Notes under the pieces: model-generated
Databases searched by the model: none
What the model saw: only the letters and a program-made list of their open reading frames with translations
What the model was told of the DNA's origin: nothing
Position numbers and translations under genes: made by a program
In this document: piece by piece, positions 35,689 through 48,100 of the stretch
Layout: every line of letters starts with the position of its first letter
Numbering within the stretch: position 1 is the first letter of the stretch
Assembly (NCBI GenBank): GCA_947568835.1
Contig: OX387604.1
Span: forward strand, 9,083,860-9,147,859
Length of the DNA stretch: 64,000 bases
Source: Protonemura montana
Taxonomy: Eukaryota > Arthropoda > Insecta > Plecoptera > Nemouridae
Direction: 5' to 3'

Positions 35689-38330
35689 CATCACAACAAA
35701 AAGCTATGAAGAAGTGTGCTCTTTGCAGGCACGGAAATTTGTCAAGATTTGCTAAGAAGAATGATTCAAAACACAAACTTCAGGAAATTTGTCTCTAGAG
35801 TTACTATTTAATTAAACACAACAAAAGATTTTGTTAACTTTTAACTTCACAGGCAAAATCTTTTGTTGATTAACCCTCTTTTGAATATAGTATCTTGGAT
35901 TTATTATTTCTTCCATACTGAGTGTGTTCTGCGAAAGGATCAGAACAATCTGGTTCAATCGTTTCGTGTATCTTTAGTTAACCAGTTTGACTGGCCTAAC
36001 TGTTCCATAATCCACCAGTTGGGTTGTTTCAGTAGTTTTGAACGCATTCAGAAAGACCCTTGATTTCTAGCAAAAAGCTTAGTTCAAATTCCGTATTCAA
36101 ATTTTCGGTGCTGATATTTGATCAGGAGTATGTTTTTAGTCGTTGTGAAGCAATGTAGGCATTTTATTGACTACATTAAGGTTTAAATGAGTTGACTGCA
36201 TATTTTTATTGCATTAATGGAACTAAAAAATCTTCTTGACATCCAGTTACCTAAAAGTATAAATGTCAGGGCTTCCATTAACAATTTGTATTAAAAGGCC
36301 AGGTCGTTCAGATCCGAATCGTACACACTCACTGGTGACAACAATCAAGTTGCCAAATGGAAATAGTTTTGGCATCGAGTGCTCAAATATTAAGTAAAGG
36401 GGAAGGCACCCTATACGCTTTTGATTTAATTTACTAATTAACAAATACTGTCTTAGACCTTAGAAGGACTTAATCCTTAGTTAATGAAAACAAACAAAAA
36501 AATGTTTTAGTCAATGTTGCTAATAATTACCAGTCATTTATTTTATTGCATAATTTTACTAACTTGTGAATGTGTACATACATAGGTACCTATATATGTA
36601 TAACCATTTTATATATAAATATATTTATATATATATATAAATATATATTTTATATTAAGATTTTCTTAAATGAGTTGTTCAGGTCTGAGCAACAGATTTT
36701 TATCAGGTATGTTAAATGCCATGCTAATGTATGAATCGGCTATTTCGTACATTGAACATGTCTTCGAAGTGGGTTCCTATGATTGAATGCAAAATTGGCA
36801 AACTATTTTTATATGATGTAAGTAAATGTTTTGTACCTGGGGAAGAAAATGGCAGGATTTTTTTTTTTTTTTTTAAGAAGATTGTGAGTGTGGGTCCATT
36901 GAAAAATTTATGTCAGCGTAATTTTCTTTGTCTTCCAATCAGTTCTAAAGAAGATTTTAGTCAACCCTTTGAATGGAAATGATAATTATAGCTCATGGTA
37001 GGTACTTAAAAGATATTTTGTGTTATGATATGGCAAAATTTGTTAACATCAATTGTCATATGATTTAGCCAAATAAGTCATGGCTCCCAGACAGTTTCAG
37101 AGGACAAAGCTGAGGGGGAAGTTCAACTTTGGCTACCTATGTCAGCTAACACAGCGTTAAGTCATAGAAGTGATTGGTTATTTTATACTTTTCATTTGTA
37201 GAACTGATTTACAACAATACATCGTGTAAGTGACGATTTAGCTACGGCTTGCTGATGACAGAACAGGTGGACTAGCCTTTGTCGAAGGCCACAACTAGCA
37301 ATTACCCAATGCAATTAAATATTGTGTCTACGTACAAGCAATATTTTGCCATTTTTTTTGTACAAGATTTTCGGAGGAGAAAATCACAAAGTTTTCAGTG
37401 AATGAAAGTGATAATTCATTAATTTTATTATTCAATTAAGATGGGAAGTCATATTATAAAGCAACACATGCTTAAATCAAGATGTGCGAATGCTGTTTTG
37501 TAAGTTTTTAGATACACCTGATTTATGGCATTTACAAACAACCAAAAATGTACAATATTCAGGATGTCAGAACATGAACAAGCTGGCTTGTGAATTACCT
37601 GTCGGGGGAATAGTTCAGAGCCATATTTCATTGTAAGCCAGTTGAATCGGCCATCGTATAGTGTTTAAGGTATTGCAGTCACAAGATATGGTTTATTTCT
37701 TTGTACCAGTAAGAGAAATATGTGGGAAATTTGTGAATATTTGAATTTTTCAACCAATTTAAAACATATCATTCCTGAAATTACCATTCCAATTTAACAG
37801 AATGGTTATTTCGAAATTGGTAACAATGCCGGAACCGATGATTTGTCAATTCCATCGACCATTTAAAAAATCAAGTGCTATATGTTGCGCCTGTGGTCAA
37901 ATGCATTCCTGACAAACCTTGGTCACGTGGTTTTTGTATGTACGCTCTCGAAAGGTGATGAAATAAAAAATTAACAGTTAAAGATTTTTCACTCGATTCT
38001 CTACCAGTCCATTTCCAACCCAGCCCCAGAATTTAGGCCCAATCGACTATGGTAGTCGCTAGAGCAGCATGCATGTTGCTTGGATTGCTAAGTACGTTCT
38101 AAAATTCGGTAAGTTTTCAAAATAGACCTTGTCACTTTATTGTTATGCATTTCACAGGCACTAACACATATCACTTCACTAAATAAATAAATGCCCAACA
38201 AAAACGAGCAAACACCAAAGCTGAGTATATAATATCTACTTATATAATAGCCTGCGTAATATTTGCGTGACGTCATTTTCATGTAACAGTAGTTGTGGGG
38301 TTGTGGGGTTGTCGGTTTGACGGTATGTTG
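35689..38330. other. Cyclin D 3' flank, AT-rich
   Basis: Presumed 3' UTR followed by intergenic DNA. AT-rich, with a TATATA microsatellite at about 36590-36655 and a poly-T run at 36858-36874. AATAAA at 37962-37967 is a possible poly(A) signal, but closer weak variants may be used. No further exon was recognised. Confidence 0.35.
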
Positions 38331-38339
38331 CACTTTACA

Positions 38340-39560
38340 CATGCGAATTTGTACCCCATATAGGAATTGCCGGAATCGGTTGAAAACGGCTGGAAACGGT
38401 TTTAAATTGTACACTATTTCGGAGCATAACTAAATGTGACAACTATGTAGCAATTTTATAGGGTTTCAATAGACAATTTTATCTCAAATTGGTTGGCAAG
38501 GAAAGATTTTGACACACAAAATTGGATCACACAACTAAATAATCGTAGAAACTTACTTTTTGTCAATTAAGTCAATTTTTGGCCATTTAAAATTTTTTCC
38601 GTGCTATTTTGTGTAGTTTTAGCACGTATTGAATATGTTTTACTCTCTAAGAATGATTTTTAGAAATCTAGTACAGCAATCTTTGACAGCTACCATAATT
38701 TGTTTTCGAAATTATCATCTTGGCCACATTGGAATTCACAGAGCTTTCACAATTTGGTGACCCCTAGTGACAAATGCGGCAAATTTCAAATACAGGGAAT
38801 AGGTTCCATAACATGAAAAGGAAAATACTATATAAATCCATTGCGAATGCGGCTGGAAATGGTTTAAATTTGCACATTTTTTGTGAGCACGATCAAACGT
38901 TACAGTTATACGGTGATTCGATTCGGTGTTTAATAGATTTATTATTTGTGGTGTTTAACGACGCAGTGTTTTGACATCTGGCCATGCGGCACTGGTCTAA
39001 TGGCGTCGGTGAATGAGTGGATGATAATGAGGATGATGATGAACCTAACCTAGCCTAGAAGGGAGGAGGGAAAACCCGGTGCCGGCAGGTAGCCTACTCC
39101 TGTCGAAGAGCACCAAGGGGACCACCGGCTTAACGTCCCTTCCGAAGGACGGTACAACTCAAACAGCAGAATTCCTCCACAAATCCATGCTGCCGAGAGG
39201 TTGATAAGCAAGGCGAATGAAGTTGCTGTACTAACTTTCATCCCTCCAACCTCTCTCCCGAACAGAACTGGTCATGTGTATGATGGTCATCCATCTAATG
39301 GTCATCCAACTAGCTGGTAAGGAGAGATTTTGACAGCTTTCAAACGGGATCACGCAACTTCATGGAATAAAAACTTACTTTCAGACAAGGTGAGTCTCTT
39401 GGCGTGTGATTAAGATGTTTTACGCAATATTTAGTGGAGATTTGACACGTTTTTAACAAGTTTTCCACTCTACGAAAGGTTTTAACAAAATTTTGACGGC
39501 GATCTTTTGACTTACTTCATTTGTTTTCGAACTCATAATTTTGCTCGTGTTTTCGATTTG
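38340..39560. repeat. Diverged tandem duplication, right unit carrying a SINE insertion
   Basis: The left unit (about 38340-38760) and right unit (about 38770-39560) share ordered blocks: CGGCTGGAAA.GGTTTAAAT, GGTTGGCAAGGAAAGATTTTGACA against GCTGGTAAGGAGAGATTTTGACA, GGATCACACAACT against GGATCACGCAACT, AAACTTACTTT, and TTTGTTTTCGAAATTAT against TTTGTTTTCGAACTCAT. The right unit is longer by about 380 bp because a 5S-SINE sits inside it. The nature of the duplicated unit is unknown. Confidence 0.6.
38932..39300 (-). mobile_element. 5S-SINE family, copy D
   Basis: Most complete body and tail in the family. Plus-strand blocks from the left: TTTGTGGTGTTTAACGACGC, GGCACTGGTCTAATGGCGTC, GAATGAGTGGATGATAATGA, AACCTAACCTAGCCTAGAAG, AAGGGGACCACCGGCTTAAC, CCTTCCGAAGGACGGTACAA, GAGAGGTTGATAAGCAAGGC and CATGTGTATGATGGTCATCC. 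The last block is the 3' part of the 5S-like head (box C region); the rest of the head is missing. It lies between cyclin D and F-spondin, inside the right unit of a diverged duplication. Confidence 0.8.
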
Positions 39561-39564
39561 TATC

Positions 39565-40130
39565 GATTTGTCGATTTCCTCGAAAACGAGGAACTTTGGC
39601 TAGCCGAAAGACCTGCCCCAAATCCACCACCTCCTCCACCTCCAGCCAACGATCCTACCGACGACCCTGAGGATGACCCTGAGCCAGAAGAGCCAACTTT
39701 AAAATTGTAATAATAAAATTACAATAAATAATAAATTAAGAAACAACAACATTATTACAACAACAACAACAACAATTATTATTTATTAACAATTAATACA
39801 TTTGTGTGTATAATTTTAAAATTGTGATTTCATGCTGCATACATTAACTGAGGTGCGGGTTTGATTTGGTCTTAATGACTCCGAAAGTTCCATGACTCGG
39901 ATGTTTCTAAAGCAATGCTTGAATTTTTCCAAAACCTGCAGATTTTATTCAAAATAACCTCGAATAATATTATATTGAAATGAACAGCCCAACATGTATT
40001 TTTAAGGAACAGAGGGTGGGGGGGATAAAGTAATCTCGATTACACCCAAAAAATCAGATTCTCCGACCTTTCTTATCCACTATCTGCCATTGAAAAAGGG
40101 AACGCACCAGGATAATTGGAGGACGAATAC
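39565..40130. other. Intergenic stretch with a Pro-rich/acidic ORF end
   Basis: A plus-strand ORF (39507-39710) ends with a Pro-rich then acidic segment (NPPPPPPPANDPTDDPEDD, then a PEEP-type end) and is followed at once by overlapping AATAAA signals at about 39712-39740 and an (ACA)n run. No family is recognised, and the ORF starts inside the duplicated repeat, so it may be repeat-derived rather than a terminal exon. Confidence 0.25.
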
Positions 40131-40134
40131 GTGA

Positions 40135-40310
40135 TAAATGCGGAATACGAGTACAGCGATCGTCGGCGTCGCCCGCGTCGGCGTGGACACCGACGCGAAA
40201 CGAGCGGTGCACTGGCGTCGGAAACCGAAGCGACGGCGACGGCGACGGTGACGCTGACAGCGAGTAGTGAATAGCGACTGTAAGCGAGCGCGGTGCGACT
40301 CTGATTGAAT
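40135..40310 (+). promoter_or_regulatory. CpG-rich block upstream of F-spondin (possible promoter / first non-coding exon)
   Basis: A strongly CpG-rich stretch with (GGCGAC)-type repeats near 40222-40245 stands out from the AT-rich surroundings about 1.0-1.2 kb before the F-spondin ATG. Position and composition fit a promoter or 5' UTR exon. No core promoter element can be assigned confidently. Confidence 0.3.
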
Positions 40311-41346
40311 AATTATTGATAGCGTGCTCTTGGCTTAGGTCGGCTGCTCGTGTCGCGTGCGTCGCTAGTCAAGGCAGTAACGCGGTAGTCTTCTCTCGGG
40401 GTGCATGCTTTCACTACACTCCTCCGGTACCAGTAGCACGCCGCCGTTCGCCAACCGGCACTGGAACGCCATCCATGAAGTGCTCAACCGCGCTAGGGTA
40501 GCGTTGCTTACGTGTTTCTAGACAGAATCGTTAATATATTTTATCAAGCCAGGTAAAAGAATTCCCTCCTTCGTCACTTGGCACGCTAACTTTATCGATT
40601 GAGCGTTTGGCGTTTTGATATTCCTTTATTATAATAATCTTAGAAGTTTGAAGCATTCCAAAGCGTTCTGACGTTTTCTTTGTAACATGTGGTTGAGATT
40701 GGAAAGCGGGGACGAGAAAACAGTATACGCTAGCGGCGCACAGTTCACTTCCCGAGGGGTGGCTCATTTGTTTTGAATTCGTTTTTTTTCTGACTGAAAG
40801 TGGATGATATGGATATAATTATGAATCTATTAAAATTTGGTGTTCACGAGGAGTTTTATTGCGAGTGTTTATATAAAATAGCCGCGAATTTCCACTCCAC
40901 TGAACTAGTAGTAAACGTTAGGTTACTGTGTGTGTGTTTAGAGCAGCAAAAGTCTCCTTAATTCCTTCTGTCATTTCAGGCTACGATACAAAAACTTTAA
41001 TAAATAATAGGTCAAATTCGCGCCAACCATTGTTGAGATTTTGGTTTAGAAGTACTCCCAAACGGTGGCCCCTACAAGACTACTCCCAAACGAAAAATAA
41101 CCAACTCCTAGCCGTTTATTCTTGTCCCAGGCCCATAAGCTTTGGGCCCTAAGCCAACCGCAACTGTCATATAACATAAATGTTGCTCAGTTCAAATAAT
41201 GCGCTGTAACATGTTTGAAAATAAACAGTTGCGCCTTCAATTTTTCTAATTTTGTGGCGTTTTATTTTGCAAGTTTTCACGGGGAAAAACAATCAAGCAC
41301 AAGTCTTGTCAACAGTGTGATTGTTAGTGAGAGGCGGTGACTGAGA

Positions 41347-42126
41347 ATGCGAGCCATCAAGAAGTGGCTGGTGGTGTTCGCTGTCCTCCAGCTGGCGGTG
41401 TCTTCGAGGGGCAAATGCGACAGAGAACCTGATGGACACAGCTCTCCAAAACTACCCGCAGACAATCGCTTCCGCGTCAAGATCAGCGGGAATCCGACAA
41501 AATACGTCCCTGGCGTCGTTTACACAGGTACGAGCAAGGGCCCAGGCCCAGGCCCCGAGTGTAAAATATGCTCCCCTAGCCCAAGGGTCTGTAATAACAC
41601 TGCAATTTTGTATAGTCCCTTCGAGACAGTGAAGTAGCTAAGAAAACAGTGAATAGTGGACCCTGACCACGAGAGTACATTGTTGACGTATTTAAAAATA
41701 CTAAACAGCAGTTTTCCTTTTTGCTACAAGAACCACTGATTAATAAGAAAACTATACAACATTTCAAATTGAACGGCGACAATTAATATGGGTTTCGACC
41801 TAATTCCTGAGTCTAAATAGAGCACAGGATCGCTGGCTGCGTTCGGAATTAGAAGTGTAACCGCCAAGAAGAGCTTAGTTCCAGTTTCAATTTCCATGGT
41901 CAAAGGCAACATAAATTGATTGCATCACATCTCACAATTCACTCACATGTCCACAAACGAGATATTATTCAAAGTAGAAATAATCATGGATGGTTAGATC
42001 ATTTTCTTTGATGCAACAACAACACTAAATGAGTTTTTGTCGTCATGTACTTATAGATGGTACTATATTAACTGAGCAATAAGGAATAAGACGGGATTGA
42101 AAAAGGGAGACAAGTGAGAGGGGGGG

Positions 42127-42164
<38 letters not shown>

Positions 42165-45100
42165 AAGAGAAAGCGAGTGATGAAGAGGGGTTTGGGGAGT
42201 AAAGAAACTTATTCCAAGAACATTTTCCTCAGTTTCCTCGATTTTCCTTGACGACGCGGGTCGCTTCCTGCCCAGTCCTTCGTGCTGTTCAGTAGCGCTA
42301 GCAGAAGCCTTTCAAATGAGAGCACGAATAATTTTATGGATTTTCGAAGTGGAATAAAGGCTCGACCAAATCTATTTAAATGACTGTAAACTGCAGATTG
42401 ATAAATGTACAAAGACAGTCTGCATAAAGGAATCGTCACTTTTGATTAATCTTTGAATTTGCATGCACTTATAACAATGACGTTATATTCATTCATTGAA
42501 CATCCAATGGACATTCGCATATCCATTGGATATTTGCGCGTTTGAAAATACTTACTTTCCTGTTGCCAATACCTGAAATTAGCATTTGCTGTTGTTAAAC
42601 TTTCTGCGATGTTCAAGAATGCTACGGAACCTACTGTAGTGTTGTCATGCGTGTTGGAATGCCTCACCCATGTTATATATATATATACATATATAAAAAG
42701 TGATGGCCAAATAATGAGATGAAATAAGCATAAAAACGAGTGGTGTTTTAAAAGATTTAAATATGCGGGTGCGTGAGGGGGCAATGTTTTGACACTTAGC
42801 CAAGCAGAGCCTGAATTTCAAGGGAGGAACTTCCCTAGCGGTGGCTGCAATTGACAAACGACGTCGCTCTCCCGCTCTGAACAAAAACATTTTGCCAATA
42901 ACCCGCCCCACAGATTTCACGAGAACACCAGGCCAAAATCTTCGCTGACGATTAATCGAGTTTATATTTAAAAAAAGACAGACAATGTCAGCCTTTATAT
43001 GGCAAATGAAAACCAAAAACGGCTGAATCGGTTTTCAACCATGGCAGTTCTCCAATATGAAAATTATAACCGATAGCAATGATAAGTGAAGAGGAACAGG
43101 GTGCACGGGAACAGACAGGTTCTGTTTCTTTACACAAGAGCAATAAAGAGTGTAGAACGGGAGCTCTAAATGAACATACCCGGAAAGCTGGTACACGAAC
43201 TGCAGTATCTGCCTCAATACCCTAAAACGAACAAGTGCTATAATGTTTGAGATTGTATAGGGCTATACAGGATATGAGAACTTGCACAAGAAGATTGCAG
43301 GATAGGTTTCACCAAATAGGAACTTGATTAAGAACAATGAGGATCTGTATAACTAGATAGGAACTTGTACAAGAACATGCAGGATATGTATCACCAAACG
43401 CAAGCTTGTTCGAGAACAAGTAGACAGGGGCGAACTGGTCTGGGGTGCTGGGGACTCCGGGTCTCGACCTTCCTGGGCGTCTGCCTGGTGCTTCTAGAAA
43501 ATGACAGCATAGAACAAAGTATTAAAAACTTGGTATCTTTGGTTGTGATATTGCAAAAAAAGAGTTGCGATCTACAGAAGACGAAAATAAGTTTCTTAGG
43601 CCGTTCGTCGGTGCTCTGAATTCACCGAATGTTCATAACAGTAAATATGTGTAGATATATCTCTACTTAGTATGAGCCTAAGCCGCCGCCTTGCAATGCA
43701 TTTTTTGGGATCTGTCACTTTTCCAGAGCTTTACGTGATTTCAAGTTTCCACACATAACTCGAATCAACTCCCATATTCTTATCTTTCCCATCCACTGTG
43801 CTCTTGAAACTTTTTGAGAAGATTTTTACACTCTTTATTTGTAGACGGGATTTTTTTTCATTGAGCTGGGGTCCTAAAAAAGTGCACGTATCGCGAATCT
43901 AATCTCTAATTTTGCCACTGCTTCTTAAGTTATACAAATATATTGTAGGGGTGATGTCAACCCTGACAAATACGTAAGTGCATATATTTAAAAAAAAAAA
44001 AATTAAGGGGTGCGGAGTTTGGGCCAGTTTGGGCCATTGTGAGCAGCACACAGGGTCTTTTTGAGCCAGTCTGCCCTAGCAAGTAGAATCTGTTTAAACA
44101 GATGGGAACGTATACAAGACAATGCAGAATATGTGAAATAAAATGTAAACTTGAACAAGAGTATATGGAGGACCTGCTTTTTTTATTTGCAGTGAGCCTT
44201 CAAGGGAGCCGCACACAGCAGGTTGCACAAAAGTTCACTGGGTTCATGCTAGTGGTCGAACCGAGCGTTCCCGTGATCGACGCTGTCCCCTCGTCGATAG
44301 GGGTGGGAGGGGGTGGCCGAGATACATCCGACGCTGGCAACCCAGCAGCCTCTGACACATATCAGCGGCCACAAGTTGGCAGATTCAGCTTGTTCGGTGA
44401 TACTTTAATAAAATTTTCCGAGCGATGTCCAAATACCGTCATTCAAACGAGTACGCTTCCAAAATCCGAGGTCCAAGTGATGTGGACTGCTCCTCCATCT
44501 GGCAGCGGCTGCGTTGTCATTAAGCAAGTGCATCTCTGTTCACGCTAATGCCAAGTATTCCATCTGCTCAAGCGTATGGCGCTGGGGCCTTGACTGCACT
44601 TGGCAGACTCTTGACTTTGCCAACCTTGCTTACAGGGCGACAGTGGTGGAATATAGAGATCAGTGGTACATGGATGATGGTCCACTGAGCAAACAGTTAT
44701 GCGAAGATGTTCAGGAGAGTCTGGATGAGCAGCCGAAGGTGAACGATCCTTGCTGCGCATGCGACGAAGCTAAATACGAGGTGAACATCCAGCACTGAGC
44801 GAAGAAACTGATCCTGAATTTTGGCTAGGCGAGACAAACTAATGCCCAGTTTTATCTAACCAGGTGACGTTCGAAGGACTGTGGTCGAGACACACTCACC
44901 CAAAGGACTTCCCAACAAACGGGTGGCTGACGAGGTTTAGCGACGTGATTGGGGCGTCTCACACTGCCGAGTATAGGTTCTGGGATTATGGAAGGTTCGC
45001 TTCTGAAGGATTGCGCCAAGTTGCTGAAAGAGGAGCTACGCGAATGCTGGAGAGCGAACTTAAGGCAGATGTATGAAAAACACACAATCATATCAATTGA

Positions 45101-48100
45101 CTAAGTGTCATCGCTCTTTGCAAGTGCATGCTCAGGGGGGTTCTGGATGCCAGTAAAGCTTATGTAATGTACAAGTTATACCGGATAAGTGAATAAAATG
45201 ATGGTAGGGCGAGGCTAGTTCAGAGAGGATTTAATTAATCTGTAGTACGGTTTCTGTTCTAGAGTCAGCACATTCGGACTATAATTAAAGCCAGAGGAAT
45301 CAGCTACCCTAATGTGACTGGGAAAACTTTCGCGGTGTTCCGGGTAGATCGTAGGCACCATCTCATGTCGCTGGTGTCGATGATAGGTGAGAAATAATAT
45401 TGAATGATATAAACTTAAAAGTGACCTGCATTTCTAAATTTTTTCAATTTTTCAAATTTTTTTTCAATTTTTCAATTATTCCAGAAAAATCTTAACAATA
45501 TCACTTTCAATGATTTTTCAACACGATAGCTTGATTGAATACGAGAGAATTCTCATTTTCCAGGAATTATGTCATTGGATGCCCATAGTATTATTTCTAA
45601 TAACGTAGGCTAATAATGTAATAACGTTATGATCGTCTTGTACTCTCAGATCCCTCTCCTGACTGGGTCGTTGGAGTTTCTGGATTGGAGCTGTGCCTAC
45701 GGAACTGCAGTTGGGTGGAACACAAAGTCCTCAATCTCTATCCATGGGATGCAGGGACAGATAGTGGACCATCATACATTGTAAATATTTGCCATACCAG
45801 ATATTTTAGCATTCACCTGATTCTAGAAATGAAAAATTTGTTGATTTTTTTTTAATGTGTTATTTAATTCAATTTTTATTTAACTTTGTAACCTAAGGAT
45901 ATGAATTGATGCCATTTAGAAGCAGCCCAACGGTCTGCCAGCAAACACAACACTCTTTCTTTGTTCCCACTTCTAATATAATTGCTATCTCTGTATTTCA
46001 ATTTTTTATACTAGTTAAAAATGAGTGAATTTCATGAACATTAAAAAATATAATTAATGTTCTTGAAATGTTTACCATTTCCTGGTTCTGGTATGAGAGC
46101 GTAAAGCACGGAAAGTGGTTGTGTCTAATTTGTGTGTTCCTGCTTCAGTCGCCAGATATGAGAACTACTCCAAGGGAAACAATTCGTCGAATCACTTCAA
46201 GTTTTCCCAACGATCCCGAGTCGCCTTTCTATGATCCGTCGGGCGCAGATATGAAGCCCTTGGCTCGCCTCTACTTGACGAGACAACGCCTCTATGAGAA
46301 GAGCTGTGCCGATGACGCAGTCGGAGAGGAGAACTCCACCTGGGATGATTCAACGCAGTCAACTGGTGAGGTTCACATTGGTTTTCCCATCCTAAATAAT
46401 ACGATAATTCTTAAGTACCAAAAGTTCTTCTGTTGTTCACGTCGAATGTCGATTCCTTTCGGTTTTCTAGAATGTGAAGTGAACGAATGGTCCGAGTGGT
46501 CACCGTGCTTGGCAACATGTGGCAAAGGTATCAAACACCGACAGCGATTCTACACAAACCCTTTGAAGGCAGAGATTCAACTCTGCAATCGAATGCTCAC
46601 CTCGAGAGCCACTTGCTACGTGTCGCGAACGTGCGGGTACTTGTCGAAAAAAATCGTAAAAACACGAAGTGTAAATAACTCAAAAAGCTACTTGTCACTG
46701 AGTTTGGCATGTGATTGGTTTCAGAACGGGAGAAATGGAGGATCCTGTGATGACAAACCCCCGTTGCCAGTTAACGGAGTGGACTCAATGGTCAGGGTGC
46801 TCGGTGTCTTGTGGACAAGGGCAGCACACTCGAACGAGGAGTTACAAGATCAGGCAAGGCAGGAAGTTCTGTTCTTCTCTACCCAATGCACCACGGCTTC
46901 AGCAGACAGACTCCTGCTCTTCACATGGCATCCTCTGCCCAGACGACGAAGACTCGGTAAGGAAGTTTAATTAAGTCCCGTAAGATGCGGAAAAGTTGCA
47001 AATTTCTTAGATGATAGACTTGCAGAACCATTTCTGACTTGTTGATACATCTGTACCTTTGCATTACAGAGTTAATTTGAATTGGTTGATGCTTATCTAA
47101 TTAGGAAGACTCTGTCATTAGTATATTAGATTACACTGAACCATATTTACCATAGTTTTGTACAATATTGTATCGAATTTTCAATAAAATAATAATTTGC
47201 ACAAATTTTTGAAATGTTTTCTTATCATTTGCCTGACTAAGGTTCCTTTCACCATAAGTTATTTATTGTTTCTTTGCACACTTGCAACATTTGTATAGAA
47301 ATGAATAGACATTGACTTAATTATTCAGAGAGACTAATGTCAAATGTTAAAACATGAAAGAAAACTTAGCAAGAGCTTCTGTGTTCTTTAGTCGGATCCA
47401 GTCAACTGCCCGATGACAGAGTGGTCGGATTGGTCACCCTGCTCCGTGACGTGTGGAACCGGCACGATGATGAGGAATCGTATCCGCGGTGTGATGGACG
47501 ACCAGCAGCTGGCTATGATGGCTGACGCTGATGCCGACCTCGACGACAACTACCCCGGAACTACCATTGGCAGCGACGAGGAATGCTCATCCGTACGGAC
47601 AGTGGAGGAAGTTGCTTGTCAAGCAAATGTTGCTTCGTGCACCATGGAGCCAGATGAAGCTAAAGGTTGGTGTTAGTGCTGTGGTGGAGTTGCCATGCTT
47701 TACTGTTGTTTTGTTTCATGCTACTGAAACAAAACACTTTTGTTCCATGGCTAGTCATTTAGTACTCAGTGAAATGAAATAAATAATAATAATTTTTATT
47801 TCAAAAAGCTCAGGAACGTAGTCAGCATGAACAATTTTTTTTCTTCCCAGGTGTGTGCCAGCTGGAAAAAGATGTTGGCCATTGCAGAGGCTCGATTTTA
47901 CGCTGGTTTTTCGACACTCAGACGGAATCGTGCCAGGAATTCTCTTACTCTGGATGCAGAGGCAACAAAAACAATTTCTTGAGCAAGGAAGATTGTGAGC
48001 AATCATGCTCCAGTTACATTGGTATGAAAATTTTAAATTTTTTCACAAATAGTAAGAGATCTCCACAATACTTTCTTTTTGTAAAATGATTGGTTCCGAG

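Noticed and set aside
44514..44798. ORF suggesting an F-spondin exon that starts well before 44636
   Set aside because: Reading from an earlier acceptor (CAG at about 44605) with the GT donor at 44527 is in phase but adds about ten residues absent from spondins; the GC-AG join reproduces the family sequence exactly.
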